7,718 nucleotides of DNA from an uncultured Bacilli bacterium (GTDB lineage: Bacteria > Bacillota_I > Bacilli_A > RF39 > UBA660): the NCBI GenBank assembly GCA_949113215.1, contig CARZYU010000039.1, forward strand, positions 1-7,718. Direction: 5' to 3'. The notes below the pieces were generated by a model. That model saw only the letters and a list, made by a program, of their open reading frames with translations, did not search any database and was not told where the DNA came from. Of the stretch, positions 1 to 6,414 are shown piece by piece (position 1 is the first letter of the stretch; each line of letters opens with the position of its first letter). Position numbers and translations under genes: made by a program.

Positions 1-1
1 T

Positions 2-1279
2 CTTGGTTATTGTGAAAAAAAAGGATTTGAAAAAGAATTAGAAAAGATGACAGAAGAAATTATTACCTTTTTGAAAGGGGATAGTTCTCACGTTAAAAAG
101 AGGTTAGAAGAGGAGATGCTTCTAGCTAGCGAAGCACTCAACTACGAAAAGGCCCAAGAATTAAAAGAAATGTTAGATGATATTAACATTACGTTAGAGA
201 AGCAAAAAATCGATTTGAACAAGAATTACAACTTTGATTTATTTGCTTATTATCAGGATAAAAACTATCTTTCGGTACAAGTGTTCTTTATAAGAGATGG
301 ACTTCTTTTTGGAAGACATGGGGATATCTTTCATACGATGGGAAATCCCGAAGAAGAACTTTTGGAGTATATGGTCAAGTTTTATGAAAAAAATTCCATA
401 TTGCCAAAGGAGATTGTCATACCAAATACTTTAGATGAAGAACTCATCAAAGAGTATTTCCAAATAAAGGTAACCGTGCCATTCCGAGGACAATTACGTA
501 AACTACAAGAGATGGCTACGGAGAATTGTCGTATTGCTCTATCGAATCAAGAAGAAGCTCTGGGGCAAGATGAAAAGCAGCGAATGGAAGCTTTAGCTGA
601 GTTAAAAGGGTTGTTACAAGTTTCCAAGGTATCACGAATGGAGGCCTTTGATAATTCTCATTTGTTTGGAACGTTCTATGTAGGTGGAATGGTTGTCTTC
701 GATGATTTTCTTCCTTTGAAGAACGAATACCGAAAATACAAAATCTCGACTGATGTGAAAGATGATTTAGGAGCAATGAGGGAAGTCCTCTATCGTCGTT
801 ATTATAAGATTCTAATGGAAAATTTAGAAAAACCAGATCTTATTTTGATGGATGGTGGTATGTTACAAGTAAACGTCGCGAAAGAAGTGTTGGAAAGTCT
901 TCACTTAGAGATTCCTATCCTTGGATTAAAGAAAGATAGTAAGCATCGAACCAATCAATTGATTGATCAAGAGGGACGAGTTTTGGAAGTGAAATCAGAT
1001 AGTAATCTATTCTTATTTCTTTCGAAGATTCAAGAAGAAGTTCATCGTTATGCGATCAGTTATCATAGGAATATCAAAAGCAAAGGAACACTTGCAAGTC
1101 TTTTGGATGTGATTCCAGGAATTGGGGAACAACGAAGAAAAGATCTTCTTCGTAAATTTGGATCGTTAAAAAAGATGAGAGAAGCATCCTTGGAAGAGTT
1201 ACAGGTCGTAGTAGGAAAAGAAGCAGCAGAACACTTAAAAAATTATTTGGAAGATTTAGGAGGAACACATGAAGCATAG
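2..1279 (+). CDS. uvrC: UvrC, excinuclease ABC subunit C (5' end outside window)
   Basis: UvrC makes the dual incisions of nucleotide excision repair, acting with UvrA and UvrB in the cytoplasm. The frame is open from the left edge. Upstream of the ATG at 47 it already reads LGYCEKKGFEKELEKM, the conserved stretch before the UVR domain, so that ATG is internal and the gene is cut by the window. The N-terminal GIY-YIG nuclease is therefore not seen. Visible in order are the UVR (UvrB-binding) helices at about nt 92-190, then the RNase H-like nuclease with AFDNSH (Asp codon 650), MDGG (Asp codon 851) and EEVHR (His codon 1043). These match the family's Asp/Asp/His catalytic residues. The C-terminal helix-hairpin-helix DNA-binding domain (IPGIG) starts at about nt 1110. 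About 426 residues are present of a family length near 600. The 3' end overlaps the next gene by 11 bases, which suggests co-transcription and coupled translation. Confidence 0.97.
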   Translation, partial: LGYCEKKGFEKELEKMTEEIITFLKGDSSHVKKRLEEEMLLASEALNYEKAQELKEMLDDINITLEKQKIDLNKNYNFDLFAYYQDKNYLSVQVFFIRDGLLFGRHGDIFHTMGNPEEELLEYMVKFYEKNSILPKEIVIPNTLDEELIKEYFQIKVTVPFRGQLRKLQEMATENCRIALSNQEEALGQDEKQRMEALAELKGLLQVSKVSRMEAFDNSHLFGTFYVGGMVVFDDFLPLKNEYRKYKISTDVKDDLGAMREVLYRRYYKILMENLEKPDLILMDGGMLQVNVAKEVLESLHLEIPILGLKKDSKHRTNQLIDQEGRVLEVKSDSNLFLFLSKIQEEVHRYAISYHRNIKSKGTLASLLDVIPGIGEQRRKDLLRKFGSLKKMREASLEELQVVVGKEAAEHLKNYLEDLGGTHEA

Positions 1280-1835
1280 TAGGGGATTTACGTTAGTAGA
1301 ATTGTTGGCAACCATTACTATTTTGGGTATTATTTCTTCGATTGCGGTTGTTTCCGTAACCAAGTATTTGGAACAAGCAAAAAAAAGTACTTATGCAGAT
1401 TTGGAAACAACAGTATACAATGCAGCAAGAGATTATTTGATTTCTCATCCCGAAGAATTGGGAAGTGAGGGAACAGACAAAGCTCCTACGATTACGATTG
1501 TCCCTTTGAGGGTTTTAATTGACGATGAGCAAGTGGATCGATTAGGAGATCCTAACGAGAAGGGGAAATATCTAGTGGACCTTCCAATGACCAAAGGGGA
1601 AACTTTTATCTCCCGTTTGGATGATTCTAGTTATGTTGCAGTGTTTCGTTATCAAAATGAAGCAGGTGGAAAAAATTTGAATTTGTATTACAAAGTATGT
1701 TTAAGAGGCGCTTCTTATCAGGAACGTGGAGGAGAACTTTCTCCTAATACTTCTTTTAACAACATTGGGGATGATATCAAGGGGTGTCTTAGCGAAAATG
1801 GCGATTATGATTTAGCAACAAAAGTAGGAGGGTGA
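1269..1835 (+). CDS. Type IV prepilin-like protein (N-terminal methylation motif)
   Basis: This 188-residue protein has a textbook prepilin N-terminus. A six-residue leader (MKHSRG) ends in Gly6, followed by Phe7-Thr-Leu-Val-Glu11, the prepilin-peptidase site with the conserved Glu at +5. A long hydrophobic helix (about residues 7-30) runs into an amphipathic helix, as in pilins and pseudopilins. The C-terminal half is a predicted extracytoplasmic domain with SYVAV at 121-125, LYY at 139-141 and two cysteines (144 and 173). The cysteines could close a C-terminal loop like the pilin D-region; this is inference. The start has an AGGAGG five bases upstream (1258-1263), inside the end of uvrC. 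The stop overlaps the mutL ribosome-binding site. No prepilin peptidase, assembly ATPase or platform gene is in the window, so whether it builds a pilus, belongs to a DNA-uptake machine or works alone is unknown. It resembles the N-terminal part of the surface protein at 3578-5146. Confidence 0.88.
   Translation: MKHSRGFTLVELLATITILGIISSIAVVSVTKYLEQAKKSTYADLETTVYNAARDYLISHPEELGSEGTDKAPTITIVPLRVLIDDEQVDRLGDPNEKGKYLVDLPMTKGETFISRLDDSSYVAVFRYQNEAGGKNLNLYYKVCLRGASYQERGGELSPNTSFNNIGDDIKGCLSENGDYDLATKVGG
1826..1835 (+). promoter_or_regulatory. Ribosome-binding site of mutL, overlapping upstream stop
   Basis: AGGAGGGTGA lies ten bases before the GTG at 1842 and contains the TGA stop of the pilin-like gene. 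It supports GTG as the mutL start and suggests that ribosomes finishing the pilin-like gene feed mutL translation. Confidence 0.75.
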
Positions 1836-1841
1836 GTTATC

Positions 1842-3239
1842 GTGAGTCACATTCAAATTATGGATGAACTTTTGGCCAATAAGATTGCAGCTGGAGAAGT
1901 TGTGGAAAAGACGATGAATGTTGTCAAAGAACTCGTCGAAAATAGCATTGACGCTTTGAGTGATGAGATTCGAATTGATTTGATTGATTCAGGAGTCAAG
2001 AAAATAGTTGTAACAGATAATGGTATTGGTATGAGTGAAGAAGATGCCAATTTGGCATTTTTGCGACATGCAACGAGTAAACTGGTAAAGGAGGAGGATT
2101 TGTTCAAAATCCGTTCTCTTGGATTTCGTGGGGAAGCGCTTCCATCCATTGCCTCCGTCTCGGAAGTGACCTTAAAGACTTCTGATGGAATGGTCGGAAC
2201 GGAACTTCATCTTTCGGGAGGAATTGTTACTTCTAAACAAAAAGGAGCTCTAAGAAAAGGAACTTCTGTGACCGTAGAAGACTTATTTTACAATACTCCA
2301 GTACGTCTTAAGTATTTGAAAAATCTTTATACCGAACTTGCGAACATTGTCGATTATGTGAATAAGATGGCTCTATCTTACCCCAACATTAAATTTGTTC
2401 TTACGAATAACGATAAGGTATTGTTGAATACCGATGGCTCTGGTAACTTACTGAAAGTGATCCACAAAATTTACGGTGTTAATACGGCGAAACGAATGAT
2501 TCCCATTGCGATGGAAACCAACGATTATGAACTATCGGGATACGTGAGTTATCCTGAGATTATGAAATCGAATCGTAATTCTTTGACGGTCTTTGTCAAT
2601 GGACGGTTGATTCGTAACAATGAATTGAATAAAGTGATTACGGATGTTTATCATAAGTATATGCCACCCGATAAGTATCCCGTCGTCGTTTTAAAACTGA
2701 CGGTTGATCCTAGTTTAATTGACGTCAATGTGCATCCAACAAAGATGGACATTAAGTTCTCAAAAGTGGTAGAATTAAAAGAGATGCTATCTTCCATTTT
2801 GAAAGATAGTCTTTCGAAACTGACACTGATCCCTCACGTTGCGGTTCGAGAGGAGAGTATACTAGAAGAAGTCGTTCCTATTTCGAAAAGAAATCCCTCT
2901 TATGCTAACGAGGATGCAGCGGAGGAAATGGTAGTCGAAGAAATGACGTTAGACTTCCAGACTACTTTGGATTCCACGAAAGAAGAATCCCCGATGGATC
3001 GCTTAAAAGAAATGACACCAATTGGTATTGTGCATGCAACTTACATTGTGGCGGAAAATGAAGATGGTATGTATTTGATCGATCAACATGCAGCTGCAGA
3101 ACGAGTGAACTATGAAAAGTGCCTTGCCCAAATGACTTCGCATCATCAAGAGACGATTACGCCATTGGTTCCTTTGTCGATTGAACTTCCCCAAGACGAG
3201 TTTTTGAAATTGAAACAACATTTTGATCTTTTGGAGTAG
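1842..3239 (+). CDS. mutL: DNA mismatch repair protein MutL, frame-disrupted (N-terminal 465 residues)
   Basis: MutL couples mismatch recognition by MutS to strand incision. The GHKL ATPase domain is complete: AAGEVV at 16-21, KELVENSIDA at 29-38 with catalytic Glu30 and Mg-binding Asn34, DNGIGM, RHATSK, GFRGEALPSIASV, and the transducer motifs FVNGR and DVNVHPTK. After an acidic linker the C-terminal domain begins. It carries DQHAAAERVNYE at 414-425, the DQHA(X)2E(X)4E metal-binding motif of endonuclease-type MutL. The frame then stops at TAG 3237-3239, right after FDLLE. The rest of the domain continues in another frame to 3568, so the product would lack the end of its nuclease and dimerisation domain. 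The start is GTG with a strong ribosome-binding site. Minor departures from the usual motifs are EKTM in place of ERPA at 22-25 and Leu for the usual Gly after NSIDA. The ATPase half looks otherwise healthy, which fits a recent lesion or a sequence error. Confidence 0.93.
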   Translation: MSHIQIMDELLANKIAAGEVVEKTMNVVKELVENSIDALSDEIRIDLIDSGVKKIVVTDNGIGMSEEDANLAFLRHATSKLVKEEDLFKIRSLGFRGEALPSIASVSEVTLKTSDGMVGTELHLSGGIVTSKQKGALRKGTSVTVEDLFYNTPVRLKYLKNLYTELANIVDYVNKMALSYPNIKFVLTNNDKVLLNTDGSGNLLKVIHKIYGVNTAKRMIPIAMETNDYELSGYVSYPEIMKSNRNSLTVFVNGRLIRNNELNKVITDVYHKYMPPDKYPVVVLKLTVDPSLIDVNVHPTKMDIKFSKVVELKEMLSSILKDSLSKLTLIPHVAVREESILEEVVPISKRNPSYANEDAAEEMVVEEMTLDFQTTLDSTKEESPMDRLKEMTPIGIVHATYIVAENEDGMYLIDQHAAAERVNYEKCLAQMTSHHQETITPLVPLSIELPQDEFLKLKQHFDLLE

Positions 3240-3568
3240 AGGAATTTGGACTTCATACTTTGGTTGTACGAAGACATCCGATTTGGATTCCTAAGGGATA
3301 TGAAAAGCAGGTCATAGAGGAAATCCTGGAAATGATTGCCTTAACCGATGACTTCGATCAAAGGAAGTTGATTCATCATAAGGCCGCTACGGCTGCTTGT
3401 AAGATGTCTATCAAAGCGAATTGGTACGTCAGTTTAGAAGAAATTAAGGTCCTCTTGGATGATCTTAGAAAGTGTGAAAATCCTTTCAATTGTCCTCATG
3501 GAAGACCAACCATCATTACATACAGTAATTATGATTTGGAAAAATTATTTAAACGAGTTATGGATTAG
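3239..3568 (+). pseudogene. mutL: 3' fragment of mutL (C-terminal endonuclease/dimerisation part)
   Basis: This is the continuation of mutL in the -1 frame relative to the upstream part. Read from 3239 it gives EEFGLHTLVVRRHPIWIPKG, then the conserved ACKMSIKAN (about nt 3395-3421), CPHGRP (3491-3508) and the terminal FKRVM. These are the remaining motifs of the metal-dependent MutL endonuclease site, paired with DQHA on the upstream fragment. The only plausible independent start is TTG at 3260. It lies inside a conserved strand and has no well-placed ribosome-binding site, so separate expression is unlikely. The frame is open upstream only to a TGA at 3224-3226, which limits the lesion to 3227-3239. 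The stop overlaps the ribosome-binding site of the next gene. Confidence 0.85.
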
Positions 3569-3572
3569 GTGA
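3567..3572 (+). promoter_or_regulatory. Ribosome-binding site choosing the ATG at 3578
   Basis: AGGTGA begins inside the mutL TAG stop and lies five bases before ATG 3578. It overlaps the alternative GTG at 3569, so GTG cannot be served by it. The same AGGTGA-N4-ATG layout starts rpsT and the transglutaminase-like gene in this window. Confidence 0.7.
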
Positions 3573-3577
3573 GAAAA

Positions 3578-5146
3578 ATGAAAAAGAAAAAAAGGAAAAC
3601 AACGGCAAAAATTATAACGTTTGGAGTTATTCTTTCCGCTTTTATCTTAATTGTAGTAGGAACTCTTTTGGAACAACGAAAGGATTCTGTGCTGGTGATG
3701 AAAGAGAAACAGGACAATGCTTTGGTATTGGCTGCAAAACAGTATTTCGAAGATCGGAAAATTTCTCTTCCAGAACATACAGGCGATACCGAAAAGGTGC
3801 TTTTGATCACTTTGATTCGTCAAAAATATTTCCATCCACAGAATGATTTGACGCATAAGGATTGTGATTTTGAAAAAAGTTATGTTGCTGTCAAAAATCA
3901 GGGAGAAGATCAATACTTATATTACATCAACTTTCTTTGTCCAAATGGCATAGGAGATACTCTCTATGCTAAAGGGGATTCTAAAACGGATAAGGAGAAA
4001 GACAAAGAAACGGAATCAAAAGATGGTATTTTGGATGGAGAAGAGGAGGAAACTTCTTCCTCGAAAAATCGTAAGGGGCCAATGATTACCGTTAGTGATT
4101 ATCTCGTAGTCGAATATCAAAAAGATGTTTCCCTTCTTTCGAAAGCCAATGTGATTGATCGGGGTCTTGGAGTGAAAAGCTTCAAAGCTTATATTGATGG
4201 AAGAGAGATTGACAATACTTCATCCCTTGCCATTGGCTGGTATGATGTGGTATATGTCGCTAAGGATCGATTTGACAATGAAACGAGAGTGCAAACGAAG
4301 TTACAAATTGTTCCAACGACGGTGGAGTTTGCTTATCAAGAATATGAACAACAGTACGTGATTCCAATGGATGGAATTTATGAAGTGACGCTTTCTGGAG
4401 CCCAAGGAGCTGGTAATGGCGGAAAAGGGGCTACGTTAAAAGGACGAATTTATTTGAAAGCTGGTACAACGCTTCGTTTTAACACAGGAGGAATTAATGG
4501 TTACCACGGTGGTGGTAAAGGACCAACAGGAACATACAATGGTGGAGGTTCTTCTAATTTATCGATTGATGGAACCAATGTATTAATCGCTGCTGGTGGT
4601 GGCGGTGGAACGAACGGTGGACTTGGTGGAACTGGCAATGGTGCGGCTGGTACCAGCAATTGTTCCAAAGGAGGAAATGGAACGCTCGGTGGTGGAGGAT
4701 CTTCCAATAAGAGCTGTAGTTATTCTTCCACTTGCCAGAGAAATTGTCGACCAGTTTGTACAGTACATTATGAGTCAACTAGTTTTTATACCAACAAAAA
4801 TGGCTGCTCTGCCAATGGATATGCTGGTGGTGGAGAATGTCACTCTTGTTCAAATAAGGCATTATGTGGAGGAAAAACTTACGTTTGTTATTGTTGTCAG
4901 GGAAGAGATCATTTAGGAAATTCTATTCACTGGGATGGAGCTGGATCTTGTGTTGGATCTTCTTCGACAGGATCAAATTGTACGACCCAATGTGAAACTT
5001 ATCCTTGTTCTAGTTCTGTTTCTATGAAGGTAGGTCAAGGAGGACAAAATACGATTCAAAATGACCGATTTGTTTCTTCCGTTTCTATTTTCAATGGTGA
5101 TCGCTCTGGAAATGGACAATTCAAATTACAATATATCCAAGAATAG
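3578..5146 (+). CDS. Membrane-anchored glycine-rich, cysteine-rich surface protein with pilin-like stalk
   Basis: This 522-residue protein of unknown function reads as a mosaic. A lysine-rich N-terminus and one hydrophobic segment (about 12-31) form an uncleaved anchor that would leave the rest outside the cell. Residues about 45-122 resemble the pilin-like protein upstream: AAKQYF, SYVAV at 101-105, LYY at 114-116 and Cys121. A charged Lys/Glu/Ser linker (about 133-166) follows. Next is an Ig-like beta domain (about 167-245) ending GWYDVVYVAKDRFDNET, like bacterial surface Ig repeats. From about 251 comes a glycine-rich domain of the type seen in ALK/LTK receptors and bacterial surface proteins (GIYEVTLSGAQGAG, many GGG runs, closing GNGQFKLQY). 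Sixteen cysteines lie between about 361 and 478, apparently inserted in that domain. No LPXTG motif or prepilin cleavage motif is visible. It is last in the operon, directly before a terminator. An adhesin or envelope structural role is inference only. Confidence 0.8.
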   Translation: MKKKKRKTTAKIITFGVILSAFILIVVGTLLEQRKDSVLVMKEKQDNALVLAAKQYFEDRKISLPEHTGDTEKVLLITLIRQKYFHPQNDLTHKDCDFEKSYVAVKNQGEDQYLYYINFLCPNGIGDTLYAKGDSKTDKEKDKETESKDGILDGEEEETSSSKNRKGPMITVSDYLVVEYQKDVSLLSKANVIDRGLGVKSFKAYIDGREIDNTSSLAIGWYDVVYVAKDRFDNETRVQTKLQIVPTTVEFAYQEYEQQYVIPMDGIYEVTLSGAQGAGNGGKGATLKGRIYLKAGTTLRFNTGGINGYHGGGKGPTGTYNGGGSSNLSIDGTNVLIAAGGGGGTNGGLGGTGNGAAGTSNCSKGGNGTLGGGGSSNKSCSYSSTCQRNCRPVCTVHYESTSFYTNKNGCSANGYAGGGECHSCSNKALCGGKTYVCYCCQGRDHLGNSIHWDGAGSCVGSSSTGSNCTTQCETYPCSSSVSMKVGQGGQNTIQNDRFVSSVSIFNGDRSGNGQFKLQYIQE

Positions 5147-5169
5147 TGACGATTCTTGGATTTTCTTTT
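5136..5169 (+). terminator. Intrinsic terminator closing the uvrC-mutL operon
   Basis: A perfect 9-bp stem (TCCAAGAAT with ATTCTTGGA) around a 7-base loop is followed by TTTTCTTTTA. The stop codon of the surface-protein gene (5144-5146) starts in the stem and ends in the loop. This marks the end of the upstream operon. Confidence 0.8.
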
Positions 5170-5174
5170 ATAAT
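5146..5174 (+). promoter_or_regulatory. Probable sigma-A promoter of miaA
   Basis: A perfect -10 box TATAAT (5169-5174) lies 17 bases after GTGACG (5146-5151), a 4/6 match to TTGACA that sits mostly in the terminator loop. Transcription would start near 5181, at the ribosome-binding site, giving an extremely short leader. The -10 box is convincing; the -35 box is moderate. Confidence 0.5.
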
Positions 5175-5180
5175 AAAACT

Positions 5181-5190
5181 AGGAAGTGAT
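5181..5190 (+). promoter_or_regulatory. Ribosome-binding site choosing the miaA start at 5195
   Basis: AGGAAGTGAT matches nine of ten bases of the extended Shine-Dalgarno AGGAGGTGAT. Its core ends eight bases before ATG 5195. The upstream in-frame GTG 5186 and ATG 5189 lie inside the site and so are unlikely starts. Confidence 0.65.
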
Positions 5191-5194
5191 GTTG

Positions 5195-6064
5195 ATGGGT
5201 TCACTGATTGTGATTATGGGTCCAACGGGAGTTGGTAAAACAAAACTCAGTATTGAACTGGCAAAACGTTTGGATGCTGAGATTATTAATGGTGATAGTA
5301 TGCAGGTCTATCGTGGACTTGATATTGGAACAGCAAAAGTTAAGGAAGAAGAAAAAGAGGGGATTCCCCATCATCTTTTTGATATTTGTGAGGTGGAAGA
5401 TTTTTATACGGTTTACGATTACCAAAGGGATTGTCGAGAGAAAATTGAAGAAATTAGAAAACGTGGCAAACGAGTGATTTTAGTAGGAGGGACAGGTCTT
5501 TACTTAAGAGCAGCTCTTTATGATTACAAGTTTATAAAAGGGACGAGAGAAGAAACGTATGAGGATCAGACCAACGAAGAGCTCCTTGTAAAACTAAAGA
5601 CTTACGATCCAACAACTTCCATTCATGTCAACAATCGGAAACGTTTGGTGCGTGCCTTAAATCGATATGAATTAGGACAAACAGTTTCTTCCAAAACTCC
5701 GACACTTCTCTATGATGCAACGTTTCTTGGACTTACGATGGAACGGAATAAGTTGTATGAGAGAATCGACAAGCGAGTAGATGAGATGATGGAAGATGGC
5801 TTGTTGGAAGAAGCAAAGACCTATTACGATCGTAACGTTCGTTCGAAGGCCCTTCTTTCAGGAATTGGGTATAAAGAACTCTATGACTACTTTGAAGGAA
5901 ATGTTTCCCTCGAAGAAGCTATCTATAAGATCAAACAGAATTCCAGACATTATGCGAAACGACAGTATACCTTTTTTAGACATCAGTTTCCGATACATTG
6001 GTATGAAGTCGACGTAGACCATTTTGAAGTGACTTTGGAAGAGGTCTTAAATGAATTATCTTAG
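5195..6064 (+). CDS. miaA: MiaA, tRNA dimethylallyltransferase
   Basis: MiaA transfers a dimethylallyl group from DMAPP to N6 of adenosine 37 in tRNAs reading UNN codons, the first step of the i6A/ms2i6A modification that stabilises codon-anticodon pairing. The 289-residue protein opens with the P-loop-like GPTGVGKT at 9-16. It continues with the catalytic-Asp segment GDSMQVYRGLDIGTAK (Asp34), HHLFDI, VGGTGLYLRA, NNRKRLVRALNRYE, the ALLSGIGYKEL motif and the C-terminal KQNSRHYAKRQYTFFR. All are diagnostic of the family, whose usual length is about 300 residues. The start at 5195 follows the ribosome-binding site and leaves the short leader strand typical of MiaA. The mutL-then-miaA order is common in bacteria; here the surface-protein gene and its terminator separate them, and miaA appears to have its own promoter. 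Confidence 0.97.
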   Translation: MGSLIVIMGPTGVGKTKLSIELAKRLDAEIINGDSMQVYRGLDIGTAKVKEEEKEGIPHHLFDICEVEDFYTVYDYQRDCREKIEEIRKRGKRVILVGGTGLYLRAALYDYKFIKGTREETYEDQTNEELLVKLKTYDPTTSIHVNNRKRLVRALNRYELGQTVSSKTPTLLYDATFLGLTMERNKLYERIDKRVDEMMEDGLLEEAKTYYDRNVRSKALLSGIGYKELYDYFEGNVSLEEAIYKIKQNSRHYAKRQYTFFRHQFPIHWYEVDVDHFEVTLEEVLNELS

Positions 6065-6073
6065 AATAAGATA
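6057..6073 (+). repeat. Short perfect inverted repeat at the end of miaA
   Basis: TATCTTA and TAAGATA surround a GAA loop, and the miaA stop (6062-6064) lies within. There is no T-run after it, so it is not a classical terminator. It may be a 3'-end RNA hairpin or chance in AT-rich DNA. Confidence 0.4.
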
Positions 6074-6102
6074 TTGAGTGGTGACGTTGATTGTGTTAGA
6101 AT
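6074..6102 (+). promoter_or_regulatory. Sigma-A promoter with extended -10 before the 89-residue gene
   Basis: TTGAGT (6074-6079), a 17-base spacer and TAGAAT (6097-6102) preceded by TGT form an extended -10 promoter. Predicted transcription start is near 6109, only a few bases before the ribosome-binding site, so the gene is probably transcribed alone. Confidence 0.6.
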
Positions 6103-6127
6103 AAAAAAACAAGAAGGAGATTTTAAC

Positions 6128-6397
6128 ATGAAAAATTTTAAGTGTGACGAAGGTCATTTAAGTCTTTTTTTAAATGCTATTTTTAGCAAAGAAAAAATTT
6201 ATGATTCTTATCGAGAAAGCATCATTGCGTTCACAACAGAATGTGCTTGGGAAGAGCATGAAGAACTTCAAAGAGCAGAACAGATGAGAGCTTTAAAAGA
6301 TGTTTTGACAAGCTACAGGGATGAAAGAAAGCTTTGCCAAGATTATCTCGAAGAGCGAGGAAGTTTTCAAAAACATGCGAATCAAAAAAGTCGATGA
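6128..6397 (+). CDS. Small hypothetical protein, 89 residues
   Basis: I do not recognise this protein. The ATG at 6128 is chosen because AGGAGA (6115-6120) lies seven bases before it. An upstream ATG-less extension of the frame runs through the predicted promoter and is not credible as coding. The protein is soluble-looking, with no membrane segment or signal peptide. It is rich in Glu, Lys and Arg, and its middle and C-terminal parts look helical (roughly residues 40-75). Three cysteines are scattered (C6, C39, C70) with no CXXC pairing. It has its own likely promoter and a strong terminator overlapping its stop codon, so it appears to be a monocistronic gene. A compact helical regulator or binding protein is possible, but nothing in the sequence specifies a function. 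Its codon use and ribosome-binding site look like those of its neighbours. Confidence 0.72.
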   Translation: MKNFKCDEGHLSLFLNAIFSKEKIYDSYRESIIAFTTECAWEEHEELQRAEQMRALKDVLTSYRDERKLCQDYLEERGSFQKHANQKSR

Positions 6398-6414
6398 TAT
6401 TACATCGGCTTTTT
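6385..6414. terminator. Bidirectional terminator between convergent genes
   Basis: AAAAAGTCGATG and CATCGGCTTTTT form a 12-bp stem with one G-T wobble around an ATATTA loop. The A-run on one side and T-run on the other give a U-tract on either strand. It lies between the 89-residue gene (+) and the transglutaminase-like gene (-), and both stop codons (6395-6397 and 6413-6415) fall in or at the edge of it. Confidence 0.85.

Noticed and set aside
3227..3245. Programmed -1 frameshift joining the two mutL parts
   Set aside because: The zero-frame codons before the stop (GAT CTT TTG GAG TAG) contain no X-XXY-YYZ slippery heptamer, and no clear downstream pseudoknot was seen.
4400..4710. GGT-rich stretch as a tandem repeat or phase-variable tract
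   Set aside because: The glycine codons are mixed and the units irregular; there is no uniform repeat long enough to suggest slippage switching.
4501..4916. Overlapping frames in the glycine-rich region (proline-rich on the minus strand; a 106-residue frame on the plus strand at 4596-4916)
   Set aside because: They are by-products of GGT/GGA-rich codons of the real gene, with no ribosome-binding site or family resemblance.
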